Assembly: GCF_000719095.1 (NCBI RefSeq) | Contig: NZ_JOEH01000051.1 | Span: forward strand, 1-46,292 | Origin: Streptacidiphilus jeojiense | GTDB lineage: Bacteria; Actinomycetota; Actinomycetes; Streptomycetales; Streptomycetaceae | Direction: 5' to 3' | Length of the DNA: 46,292 bases | Shown here: positions 6,792-14,510 of the stretch, piece after piece | Numbering within the stretch: position 1 is the stretch's first letter | Layout of the letters: every line of letters starts with the position of its first letter | Made by a program: the position numbers and the translations under genes | Notes under the pieces: generated by a model | What the model was told of the DNA's origin: nothing | The model's database searches: none | The model's input: the letters and a program-made list of their open reading frames with translations, nothing else

Positions 6792-7382
6792 ATGAACGGC
6801 TTCGAGGACGGCGGCGACACGCCGCACAGCGGGCCCGGGGACGACGGTGCGCCGGCTGGCGAGCCGGACCCCGTGCTCGCGCAGCTGATGCCGCCTGATC
6901 CGGTGGATCCGGTGGATCCGCCCGGGCGGCGGGGGTTCTTCTCCCGCAGGCGGAACATCGCGGTCGTTGCCGGGGCGGCGGTGCTCGCGGTGGGCGGCGG
7001 GATCGCCATCGGAGTGGTGGTCAGCGCAGGTTCGTCGAACACCACGGCCAGTGCCCCTTCGGGGTTCAAGGGCGGCAAGGGCCGAGGGGCCCTAGGTGCG
7101 GGTGAGTCGGGATCCAATGCCCGTTCCGTCAACGAGCCCGGAGGCACCTCGGGCACGGTCAGCAGCGTGTCCGGGACAGGGTTCACCGTGACGGGGCAGG
7201 GCACCATCGTCGGCGCGGCCACCGCCGACCAGGCGGTGGCCGCGGCACTGGCCAAGTACCCGGGCGGCCTGATCGACCGGGTCGTTCAGCTCTCCGACGG
7301 CGGCTACGAGGTCCACGACATCGGCACCACCATGCATCACATCTTCGAGGACTCGACCTTCAAGGTGATCGGCGCCAACTGA
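6792..7382 (+). CDS. Membrane-anchored PepSY-like protein
   Basis: 196 residues. An acidic proline-rich cytoplasmic N-terminus (1-50, with repeated PVDPVDPP) is followed by a basic stop sequence (RRGFFSRRRN), one membrane span (about 55-79), a glycine/serine-rich linker and a C-terminal domain. The domain (AATADQAVAAALAKYPGGLIDRVVQLSDGGYEVHDIGT) resembles PepSY-like domains of actinobacterial extracellular proteins. The C-terminal part should lie outside the cell. Stand-alone PepSY-like proteins are thought to inhibit or shield proteases, but this is unproven here. It has its own promoter region, divergent from the cupin unit. Confidence 0.7.
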   Translation: MNGFEDGGDTPHSGPGDDGAPAGEPDPVLAQLMPPDPVDPVDPPGRRGFFSRRRNIAVVAGAAVLAVGGGIAIGVVVSAGSSNTTASAPSGFKGGKGRGALGAGESGSNARSVNEPGGTSGTVSSVSGTGFTVTGQGTIVGAATADQAVAAALAKYPGGLIDRVVQLSDGGYEVHDIGTTMHHIFEDSTFKVIGAN

Positions 7383-7408
7383 CGACGAAACCCGAGCAGG
7401 CACCTGGG

Positions 7409-7462
7409 CCCGTGGCGGTGCCCTGCGACGGGTGCGTGCCTGTCGCGGGACACCGCCACGGG
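7409..7462. terminator. Hairpin between convergent genes
   Basis: CCCGTGGCGGTG (7409-7420) pairs perfectly with CACCGCCACGGG (7451-7462) around a 30-base loop that itself contains a short stem (CGAC/GTCG). It lies between the convergent stops at 7382 and 7477, so it can serve both genes. There is no T tract, as is common in high-GC actinomycetes. Confidence 0.6.
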
Positions 7463-7476
7463 AATGGGGGCACACG

Positions 7477-9246
7477 TCAGCCGAGGAGAGCGAGCAGGGC
7501 CTTCTGGAGGAGGTGGAATGCCTCTTCGTCGTCCCAGACAGGGTGGCCATGGCGCCAGGCGACATAGCCGTCCGGGCGGACGAGCAGTGCCCCGGCTTCG
7601 TGGATTTCTCGGGTGCGGTGCCAGTCGTGGTAGGGGTCCTCGGCGCCCTTGGTCCCGATGACGACGGTGTGCAGGAACGGCAGGTCGAGTTTCTGCACCG
7701 CTTGTACCCATGCCCGACCCGCCAGACCGGTGATGAGGGAAAATGCGCCCCTCTGGGTTACGTCCAGGCTGGAGAGCCTGTGCCCGCTCTCGTCGACCAG
7801 CCAGACGTGCGGGATCTTGGCGCCGGGCCGAGTGGTGGCCTGTAGGTAGAGTTCGGGATCGCGCCGCCAGACCTCTTCGCCAACCTCGGCGTCAGGGATG
7901 ACGGCGCAGGACCGGTAGCGCTGGTTGAGCTCTACGCCTTGGGCGTTGAACTCGGTGTTCTTCCTCTCGATGGCAGCGACGAGCGCGTCACGGGCCTCCA
8001 CCCCGGCAGGGCTGGTGTCGCGGATCTTCGCGAGGCCGGCGGTGACCGGATCGGCCTGGCCTTCGGTACGGAATGCCTCGTTGACGGGGCGGTAGTCGAT
8101 GCGGGACTGGTTGGCCCGGGCGACGACCTGGGCACCGACGGGAGCCCGCTCCTCGGAGTAGGAGTCGAGCAACTTGGGCCCGGCCCACCCCTTGATCACG
8201 TAGGCGAGCTTCCAGGCGAGGTTGGCCGCGTCCTGCATGGAGGTATTGGAGCCGAGTCCGCTGGACGGCGGGTGGCGGTGGACGGCGTCGCCACCGCAGA
8301 ACACCCGCCCCTTGGAGTATTGGGTGGCCCAGGCCTGGTTGACCTGCCACGTGGTGATGTTCTCGATCTCGATGTCCACGCTCGGATCGCCGATCATCTC
8401 GCGGATCCGTGGCAGGACAGCCTCGGGGCTGGTGTCCGGCTCCGGGCCGTCGATGTCGTATCCCCAGCCGGCGATCCACTCGTTCCAGGGGCGTACGGCG
8501 CGGAAGGTGCCCATGCCGATCTCGCCGTATCCGGCGCCCGGGGTCATGATCCAGTGCAGCACGGCAGGTCGGTGGGCGACGTACCGGGTGAGGTCTGCCC
8601 TGAACAGGGTGTAGATGGTGCCGGCGCGCCCCATGACGCCCTCGATGGGCAGGCCCAGTTCCTGCGCGATCGTGGACCGGGCGCCGTCCGCACCGATCAG
8701 GTAGCGGCTGCGGATGGTGTATTCGTGCCCGGTGAGCCGGTCACGGACCGTGGAGGTGACGCCGGAGTCGTCCTGCACGTGGCTGAGGTACTGGGCGTTG
8801 AAGACGATCTCGGCGCCGCGTGCTGCGGCATTCTTGACCAGCACCGGCTCCATGTAGGTCTGCGGTATGTCCAACATCGGACAGGGGCTGCCCAGCAGGT
8901 AGTCGCTGGTCCGGGCTTCGCCGGTGCCCCAGGTGCGCAGCCTGGCGACTTCCTCACCGGCCAGGCTCGTGGTGAAAAGGGTGTCGCCCATCAGGTTCCA
9001 CGGCGTCGCCACCGAGGTGGCCTCCTGTTCCACGCCGAGGTCGCGCAGTACCTCCAGGGCACGCTGGTTGGCGATGTGTGCACGTGGGCTGTTGGCCAGC
9101 CAGTTCCACTTGGTGACCACCCGCACGCGGATACCGAGCGTGGCCAGGGCGAGCGCGCAGGTGGCGCCAGTCGGACCGGTGCCCACGACGAGGACGTCCG
9201 TGTCGAACTCCTCGGCGGAGGGGACGCTGTGTGGGGCTGTGCTCAT
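7477..9246 (-). CDS. FAD-dependent aromatic hydroxylase (TfdB/MhpA-type flavoprotein monooxygenase)
   Basis: 589 residues, class A flavin monooxygenase. It has GTGPTG at 22-27 (FAD ADP site), GADG at 185-188 (the DG motif for NAD(P)H) and GGDAVHRHPPSSGLGSN at about 318-334 (the GD motif). The C-terminal thioredoxin-like domain of the phenol hydroxylase group follows (about 440-589). The HRHPPSSGLG wording and length resemble 2,4-dichlorophenol 6-monooxygenase (TfdB), but the substrate cannot be read from sequence. A good hypothesis is ortho-hydroxylation of a phenol to the catechol cleaved by the dioxygenase three genes away. Start ATG 9246. Confidence 0.87.
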   Translation of the reverse strand: MSTAPHSVPSAEEFDTDVLVVGTGPTGATCALALATLGIRVRVVTKWNWLANSPRAHIANQRALEVLRDLGVEQEATSVATPWNLMGDTLFTTSLAGEEVARLRTWGTGEARTSDYLLGSPCPMLDIPQTYMEPVLVKNAAARGAEIVFNAQYLSHVQDDSGVTSTVRDRLTGHEYTIRSRYLIGADGARSTIAQELGLPIEGVMGRAGTIYTLFRADLTRYVAHRPAVLHWIMTPGAGYGEIGMGTFRAVRPWNEWIAGWGYDIDGPEPDTSPEAVLPRIREMIGDPSVDIEIENITTWQVNQAWATQYSKGRVFCGGDAVHRHPPSSGLGSNTSMQDAANLAWKLAYVIKGWAGPKLLDSYSEERAPVGAQVVARANQSRIDYRPVNEAFRTEGQADPVTAGLAKIRDTSPAGVEARDALVAAIERKNTEFNAQGVELNQRYRSCAVIPDAEVGEEVWRRDPELYLQATTRPGAKIPHVWLVDESGHRLSSLDVTQRGAFSLITGLAGRAWVQAVQKLDLPFLHTVVIGTKGAEDPYHDWHRTREIHEAGALLVRPDGYVAWRHGHPVWDDEEAFHLLQKALLALLG

Positions 9247-9334
9247 CGATTGTCCTTCGAGTGGGGGCAGGACGGTATCGGTCTCCTGGCCCGCGTAGAT
9301 GGGGTCGGGGTGCGCGTCAATGCGGCGCAGGAGC

Positions 9335-9967
9335 CTAGGCGGCCGTACCCGGGGTGATCTCCGCGAGATCGGCCTGCTGCCTGGTGGCAGCGGGTACGAC
9401 GCCCTGGGGGGTATGGGCGAGGGCGGTCTCGGTGCCGGCGTCGGCAGGCAGGGGGTTGTAGAGGAGGGCCAGGTGCAGCCCGAAGACCCAGTGCCACACG
9501 AAGACCGCGAGAATGTACTTCCACCCCAGGTGCAGGCTCAGGAACCCGGGGTCGGCGCCCATGGCGGGTCCGTAGACGCGCGGGGTCATGAATGCGACGG
9601 CGACGATGGCGAGCAGAGTGCCGAACGCCAGTCCTTTGGCGATGTTGCCGAGCACAGTGTTGCGCCAGGGAAGCAGGGGGTGCAGTGCACACGCGAAGAC
9701 CACGGCGAAGACGATGCCATCGGCGTAGTGGAAGACACCGCCGACGGCGAACTTCTCCAGGGCAGACGCGAAGGGCACGTACACCAGGCCGTTCACGGTG
9801 TTCCAGTCCAGACGGGGCAGGCCCACGCCGGGGAACCAGTAGCCGAAGATCGTCGCCACCTGGGTGGCCACGAGGCCCGCCATCAGGGCAGCGGCGAGGC
9901 GGTGGCGGGTGGCCCACAGGCGCCACCAGGTGATTTCGCCGGTTCTGGTCGTTCTTCTACCTGTCAT
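9335..9967 (-). CDS. Multi-span membrane protein in the aromatic-degradation operon
   Basis: 210 residues with four or five hydrophobic segments (about 23-43, 75-95, 108-128, 150-172). The ATG at 9967 has AAGGAGT eight bases upstream and is preferred to one 33 bp earlier. No family recognised. Located between the hydroxylase and the dioxygenase genes, it may be a permease or a membrane partner, but nothing in the sequence proves this. Confidence 0.65.
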   Translation of the reverse strand: MTGRRTTRTGEITWWRLWATRHRLAAALMAGLVATQVATIFGYWFPGVGLPRLDWNTVNGLVYVPFASALEKFAVGGVFHYADGIVFAVVFACALHPLLPWRNTVLGNIAKGLAFGTLLAIVAVAFMTPRVYGPAMGADPGFLSLHLGWKYILAVFVWHWVFGLHLALLYNPLPADAGTETALAHTPQGVVPAATRQQADLAEITPGTAA

Positions 9968-10000
9968 GGTGCGACTCCTTTGGGTGCAGTGTGGCGGCAC

Positions 10001-10930
10001 TCAGCCACGCGGCTGGTGCGCTCCGGTCATGAGTTCGGCCAGGTCGTCGGGGCGAATGAAGGAGGGGGGTGGTGGCGGGCCCCAGTGGTAGAGGGCGTTG
10101 CGGCCGCTGAAGACTTCGGGTTTCCACAGGTCGTCGTCGACGATGACGTCGAGGTCGCTGTAGTACTCGGCGAAGGTGCCGGAGGGGTCGCGCAGGTACC
10201 AGAAGAAGTTCGAGCCGACGTGGTGGCGTCCCAGCCCCCACACGTGGCGTGCCGGGTCTGCCTCCAGCATGGCCGCGGCGCCGCGTCCGACCTCGTCGAC
10301 GTCCTCGACCTGCCAGGAGCTGTGGTGCACGAAGGTGGCCGGGGTGTTCTGGACGAGCAGGTTGTGGTGGTCGGTGGAGCAGCGCAGGAACGAACCGCGG
10401 TCCTTGATGCTGTCGCTCACCTTGAAGCCGATGCCGTCGATGAAGAAGCGCATCGAGGTGGCCAGGTCGGTCGAGCCGACGACGACGTGCCCGAGCTTGC
10501 GCGGCGTGACCGGCGCTGTCCGGGAGAGGGCTTCGGCGCGGGCGTTGACACGTAGCGGCCGGCCGGGCGCGTTGGGTTCGACGAGCGGGCCGTCGTCGCT
10601 CTGCTTGATGGGGGCGGCGATCTCGACGCGTACGGTGACGCCGGTGACCGGTTCCACCGCGCTGACGGAAGCTTCCTGACGCTCGGCGGTGAACCCCTGG
10701 GCGTGCAGGCTCGATGCGACGCGTCCGAGGTCGTCCTGGTTGTCGGCGCCGATGGTCATTGCGACCAGGCGCCGGGTGGGGCGGGTGACCAGGCGCAGCT
10801 GCTCACCGCCGTCGAGGGTGGCGAAGCGCCCTTGTCCGAGTGGGTGCAGGCCGAACTCGGTGTAGAACTCCGCGACAGGAGTCGGATCGGGGACGCCGAG
10901 GGCGATGTGGCGAAGGGTGTGGAGACTCAT
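10001..10930 (-). CDS. Type I extradiol ring-cleavage dioxygenase
   Basis: 309 residues with two VOC modules (about 4-110 and 143-265). The catalytic module carries His148 (KLGHVVV), His236/237 (GRHHVGSNFFWYLRDPSGTFAE) and Glu255, which fit the 2-His-1-carboxylate Fe(II) site; the second stretch is close to the classical extradiol signature. It should cleave a catechol next to the hydroxyl pair. The C-terminal tail (FIRPDDLAELMTGAHQPRG) is an extension. It shares an ATGA overlap with the upstream quinone reductase. Confidence 0.88.
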   Translation of the reverse strand: MSLHTLRHIALGVPDPTPVAEFYTEFGLHPLGQGRFATLDGGEQLRLVTRPTRRLVAMTIGADNQDDLGRVASSLHAQGFTAERQEASVSAVEPVTGVTVRVEIAAPIKQSDDGPLVEPNAPGRPLRVNARAEALSRTAPVTPRKLGHVVVGSTDLATSMRFFIDGIGFKVSDSIKDRGSFLRCSTDHHNLLVQNTPATFVHHSSWQVEDVDEVGRGAAAMLEADPARHVWGLGRHHVGSNFFWYLRDPSGTFAEYYSDLDVIVDDDLWKPEVFSGRNALYHWGPPPPPSFIRPDDLAELMTGAHQPRG

Positions 10931-11955
10931 GGCAGTCGGCTGTCCTTTCGGGCGCGGTGAAGTGAGAGGGGGTCAGATCGCGGGGTGGTCAGGACGATCT
11001 TTCCGATGTGGCCGTCTCCTTCCAGGGCCCGGTGGGCCTCGGCGGCCTCGGGCAGGGGGAGGATGCGGTCGATGACGGGGCGTACCCGCCCGGTGTCGAT
11101 CAGGGGCCACAGGTGCTCCCGCACCTGGCCGACGATGCGGGCCTTCTCGGCTGCCGACCGGGCGCGCAGGGTGCCGGCGGTGAGCGTGAGGTTGCGCCGC
11201 AGCAGGGTGTTGAGGTCGATCTCGGTACTGCGGCCGCCGAGCAGCCCGATGACCAGGAGGCGTCCGCCGTCGGCGAGGGCGTCCAGGTTGCGGGCGAGGT
11301 AGGGGGCGCCGACACAGTCCAGGACCAGATCGGCGCCGCGGCCTTCGGTGGCGTCGCGGACGGCGGTGACGAAGTCCTCGCGGTGGTAGTCGACCGCGAT
11401 CGCCCCGGCGGTGCGGCACCAGTCGGTCTTGCGGGCGGAGCCGGCGGTGGCCACGGCCCGGGCGCCGAGCTCGCGGATGACCTGCAGGGCGAAGGTGCCG
11501 ATGCCGGAGGTGCCGCCGTGGACGAGCACGGTCTGCCCGGCCGTGAGTCCGCCCAACATCACCAGGTTGAGCCAGACGGTGCAGCCCGCTTCCGGGAGCG
11601 AGGCAGCCTCGGCGAAGTCCAGCCCATCGGGGATCGGCAGGAGTTGCCCCTGGGGGACAGCCACAAGTTCGGCGTAGCCGCCGCCGTCCAACAGGGCGCA
11701 GACCCGGTCCCCGACGGCGACGCCCTGGACGTCGGGTCCGACCTCGACGACCGCTCCCGCGCACTCCAGGCCCAGGATGGGCGAGGTGCCCGGCGGCACG
11801 GGGTACAGGCCGCGCCGCTGGCGAAGGTCCGCATGATTGACGGCGGCGGCCGCCACCTGCACCACGACCTCGCCCGGAGCGGGCCGGGGAGCCGTGGCCT
11901 CGGCCCATGCGAGCTGTTCGGGGCCGCCTGCCTGGCAGACCGTGATCGCTTTCAC
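10927..11955 (-). CDS. Quinone oxidoreductase (PIG3/QOR-type MDR)
   Basis: 342 residues. It begins MKAITVCQAGGPEQLAWAEA and has the NADPH loop VHGGTSGIGTFALQ at 145-158; zinc ligands are absent. The start is GTG at 11955 with GAGGAAGG upstream, 10 bp after the FAH-family stop; the longer frame is a shadow. It overlaps the dioxygenase start by 4 bp. In this setting it may reduce the ring-fission product or a quinone by-product. Family certain, substrate not. Confidence 0.87.
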   Translation of the reverse strand: MKAITVCQAGGPEQLAWAEATAPRPAPGEVVVQVAAAAVNHADLRQRRGLYPVPPGTSPILGLECAGAVVEVGPDVQGVAVGDRVCALLDGGGYAELVAVPQGQLLPIPDGLDFAEAASLPEAGCTVWLNLVMLGGLTAGQTVLVHGGTSGIGTFALQVIRELGARAVATAGSARKTDWCRTAGAIAVDYHREDFVTAVRDATEGRGADLVLDCVGAPYLARNLDALADGGRLLVIGLLGGRSTEIDLNTLLRRNLTLTAGTLRARSAAEKARIVGQVREHLWPLIDTGRVRPVIDRILPLPEAAEAHRALEGDGHIGKIVLTTPRSDPLSLHRARKDSRLP

Positions 11956-11965
11956 GGCGCCTTCC

Positions 11966-12823
11966 TCAGGCTTCCGCAGCGATGGGGTTGCGCAGCGTGC
12001 CGATCCCGGAGATCTCGACCTCCACCACGTCGCCGGGCTGCAGGAACACCGGCGGCTCGTGGAACAGGCCGACACCGCCCGGGGTGCCGGTGACGATGAC
12101 ATCGCCAGGGGCCAGAGGCGTGAACGTGGAGATGTAGGCGATGAGTTCCGGGATGGAGAAGATGAGGTCGCCGACGGAGGCCGACTGGCGGACCTCCCCG
12201 TTCACCCGGGTCACCAGGTCCAGAGCCGCGACATCCGCGACCTCGTCTGCGGTCACCAGGGCGGGCCCGAAACCACCGGTGGCCGGGAAGGTCTTGCCGG
12301 GCACCCACTGACCGGAGTGCCGCTGCCAGTCCCGGACGCTGCCGTCCTGGTAGCAGGCGTATCCGGCGATGTGCGCGAAGGCATCCTCGGCCAGGATCCG
12401 TCGTCCGCCCGTACCGATGACGACCGCGAGTTCGCCCTCGTAGTCGAAGGTCTCCGTCTCGGCTGGCCGCACCAGCGGCTGGTCGTGGCCGACCTGGGAG
12501 TCGGCGTAGCGGGGGAAGACGGTGGGATACGCACTCTCGGGACGCGAGGTCTCCTCCCGGTGCGTGCGGTAGTTGACCCCGGCGCACAGGATCTTCGCTG
12601 GATCGGGGACCGGCGGCAGCAGCTCGACGTCGGCGAGCTTCACATCGCCGGTGCGGCCCTCGGAGGCCTCACGGACCTGCTCCAGAGCTCCGGCGGCCAG
12701 AACGGCCCGCACCGAACCGAGCTCGGGGTTCAGCAGGGGGACACAGTCGATGACGGCGTCACCGTCGCCAGTAAGCCGTCCGAAGCCTGTCCGCCCGTTG
12801 CGGCGGAAGGTGACCAAGCGCAT
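11966..12823 (-). CDS. Fumarylacetoacetate hydrolase (FAH) family enzyme
   Basis: 285 residues. The FAH core has GVNYRTHREE at 82-91, the metal ligands Glu129 and Glu131 (YEGELAVVIG) and Asp160 (CYQDGSVRDWQ), Lys177 (PGKTF), and the ending FTPLAPGDVIVTGTPGGVG. Such enzymes hydrolyse or decarboxylate meta-cleavage products. The ATG at 12823 is chosen for GGAGG at a good distance; ATGs at 12844 and 12889 lack one and the latter would overlap the promoter. First gene of the operon, divergent from the GntR regulator. Confidence 0.88.
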   Translation of the reverse strand: MRLVTFRRNGRTGFGRLTGDGDAVIDCVPLLNPELGSVRAVLAAGALEQVREASEGRTGDVKLADVELLPPVPDPAKILCAGVNYRTHREETSRPESAYPTVFPRYADSQVGHDQPLVRPAETETFDYEGELAVVIGTGGRRILAEDAFAHIAGYACYQDGSVRDWQRHSGQWVPGKTFPATGGFGPALVTADEVADVAALDLVTRVNGEVRQSASVGDLIFSIPELIAYISTFTPLAPGDVIVTGTPGGVGLFHEPPVFLQPGDVVEVEISGIGTLRNPIAAEA

Positions 12824-12846
12824 CGCTGCCTCCGTTGTACTCATTG

Positions 12847-12935
12847 CGTTTACAGGATCGTTTCTATGGGTCAAAAATCGATTCGTCAATAGGTAAACGT
12901 CTTTTGGTTCTGCAGTCGTCTCCAGCTAGACTGCG
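12847..12935. promoter_or_regulatory. Divergent promoters with inverted repeat between the FAH operon and the GntR gene
   Basis: CGTTTAC (12847-12853) and GTAAACG (12893-12899) form a perfect 7-bp inverted repeat 39 bp apart. On the minus strand TTGACG, 17 bases, TAGAAA is a good promoter between these arms. On the plus strand TTGGTT, 17 bases, TAGACT ends six bases before the ATG at 12939, so the regulator mRNA is probably leaderless. The arms are candidate binding sites for the GntR protein. Confidence 0.6.
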
Positions 12936-12938
12936 CCC

Positions 12939-13661
12939 ATGGCGAGGCGTGGCACAGCGGTGACACTGAACGAGGACATCTACCGGCGCATCCGCGGCGA
13001 CATCCTGGCTGGGCGACTCCACCCGGGAGACAAACTCAGTCCCGCCGAGCTGCGCGAGCGCTTCGGCGTCAGCCTCGGGGTCATCCGGGAGGCACTGACG
13101 AAGCTGACCGAGCAGAAACTGGTGTCGGCGCGCAGCGGCCAGGGCTTCAGCGTGGTCACCCTGTCGCCCGAGGAACTGGGAGATCTGACCCTGGTCCGCA
13201 TCGACCTGGAGGCCAGGGCACTGCGGCTGGCCATCGAACGCGGCGATCTGTCCTGGGAGAGCGAGGTCGTCTCGGCCCACCACCGGTTGGCGCGCACCCC
13301 GATGCGCGATGCAGACGACCCGGAGCGGACCGGTGAGGAGTGGGCGGCGGCGCACGCGGCGTTCCACGAGGCGCTGATCAGCGCGTGCCAAGTGCCGCTC
13401 CTGCTGGACTTCTGCCACACCCTGCGCGCAGCCACCGAGCTGTACCGGCGCTGGTCGGGGCCGGCCGCCGCCAGGCTGTCGGCCAAGCGCGACGTCGGCG
13501 GCGAGCATCTCGCGATCATGGAGGCCACCGTGGCCCGGGATGCGGACCTCGCGGCCGAACTGCTGGCCGAGCACTACCGGCGCACTCAGCAGGTGCTGCT
13601 CGCAGGCGGCTTCACGCAACCTCAAACGCTGCGTCAGGCGCCGTCCAAGGAGCGGGACTGA
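12939..13661 (+). CDS. GntR/FadR-type regulator with FCD domain
   Basis: 240 residues. The winged helix is at about 8-75 (IYRRIRGDILAGRLHPGDKLSPAELRERFGVSLGVIREALTKL) and the all-helical FCD ligand domain at about 85-220 (DLEARALRLAIERGD, then AAHAAFHEALISAC, with His residues at positions that bind metal in this family). It is divergent from the aromatic-degradation operon, so it probably represses that operon and releases in response to an acid intermediate. There is no ribosome binding site, and a -10 box six bases upstream of the start suggests a leaderless mRNA. Confidence 0.88.
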   Translation: MARRGTAVTLNEDIYRRIRGDILAGRLHPGDKLSPAELRERFGVSLGVIREALTKLTEQKLVSARSGQGFSVVTLSPEELGDLTLVRIDLEARALRLAIERGDLSWESEVVSAHHRLARTPMRDADDPERTGEEWAAAHAAFHEALISACQVPLLLDFCHTLRAATELYRRWSGPAAARLSAKRDVGGEHLAIMEATVARDADLAAELLAEHYRRTQQVLLAGGFTQPQTLRQAPSKERD

Positions 13662-13769
13662 TGCCGGTGGCGCCCCCCTTGAGCGCCGAGGAACGGCTCT
13701 GCACCTAGTCGGCCCCGCTTCGTCATCGCAATAGCCGGCCATCGCGTTCTCGGCGGCACCAGTCGCGCC

Positions 13770-13799
13770 CGCGGCCTGACGCCTCCCCGTCGGGCCGCG
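13770..13799. terminator. Hairpin between GntR and MarR genes
   Basis: CGCGGCCTGACG (13770-13781) pairs with CGTCGGGCCGCG (13788-13799), with one mismatch and a six-base loop. It lies between the convergent stops at 13661 and 13859 and can serve both. Confidence 0.55.
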
Positions 13800-13858
13800 A
13801 GCCAACGCTTGATTTCGGGAGCCGGCGCCGTAGGGCGCCATGGCCGGGGCCACGGGAA

Positions 13859-14416
13859 TCAGGTGGCCGCCCGCCCGGGGGGCGGGCGGCGCAGCGCCGT
13901 TGCGCGGAGCAGAGCCCGGGGATCCGGCTCGGCGCGGTCGTCCTCGACCGCGGCCAGCAGGGTGCGCAGGGCGTCGACGACGGAGTCCTTGGAGCCCCCC
14001 AAGCGCTCGATGAGCTGTCCTTCGAAGCGGGTCAGTTCGTGCAGCACCGGCACGACCTGCTCCCGCGCTGCCTCGGTGGCCTCCGCGAGCATGCTGCGGC
14101 CGTCCTGCGGGTTCGGCCGACGCACGACCAGCCGCCTGTCGGTCAGCTTGTGCAGCCGCTTGGTCGTCCCGGCAGCCGAGGTCCACAGCTGGTCGCAGAT
14201 CTCTGTGGGGCTGACCGGCCGTCCCGCCCGGATCAGCAGCGAGAGGATGTCGAACTCGGCCCGGGTCATCCCGAGGCGCTCCAGTACGTCATCGCTGCGT
14301 TTCTGCAGGATCCGGGCGATGCGCAGCACCCGCACGACGACCTCTGCCGGGCTGGTGTCCACGTCCGGCTCCGCCGCTGCCCACTGGGCTCGAATGATGT
14401 CGATCGCGTCTGCCAT
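13859..14416 (-). CDS. MarR-family regulator
   Basis: 185 residues. The winged helix is at about 45-130 (LGMTRAEFDILSLLIRAG, then TEICDQLWTSAAGTTKRLHKLTDRRLVVRRPNPQDGR) with flanking dimer helices. It belongs to the MarR subgroup with the SAAGTTKRL recognition helix. Divergent from the FUSC-type membrane gene across a 94-bp gap that holds repeated motifs, so it probably controls both. Confidence 0.85.
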   Translation of the reverse strand: MADAIDIIRAQWAAAEPDVDTSPAEVVVRVLRIARILQKRSDDVLERLGMTRAEFDILSLLIRAGRPVSPTEICDQLWTSAAGTTKRLHKLTDRRLVVRRPNPQDGRSMLAEATEAAREQVVPVLHELTRFEGQLIERLGGSKDSVVDALRTLLAAVEDDRAEPDPRALLRATALRRPPPGRAAT

Positions 14417-14425
14417 GCCCCCAAT

Positions 14426-14485
14426 CTACTTCGGATGGGAAGAAAGTGCTGTACTAGCGAAGGAAAAACTTCTCCAGCGAAGTAG
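14426..14485. promoter_or_regulatory. Putative MarR operator region
   Basis: CTACTTCG (14426-14433) and CGAAGTAG (14478-14485) form an 8-bp perfect inverted repeat. Between them CTAGCGAAG recurs next to a reversed CTTC, so the AGCGAAG word occurs twice. The repeats cover the space between the MarR start (14416) and the membrane gene start (14511). Confidence 0.5.
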
Positions 14486-14510
14486 TCTCCTTGTGAAGGA
14501 GGTGGGTGAC

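Noticed and set aside
6899..6925. Short direct repeats (GGTGGATCC) in the PepSY-like gene
   Set aside because: Encode a PVDP repeat within the N-terminal disordered segment; too short for a functional repeat claim.
7939..9357. Long open frame on the plus strand opposite the flavin hydroxylase
   Set aside because: Gly/Val/Asp-rich composition mirroring the coding strand; no start signal or domain.
13660..13708. 15-codon frame overlapping the end of the GntR gene
   Set aside because: No conservation can be judged, very short, and no evidence of translation beyond TGATG overlap.
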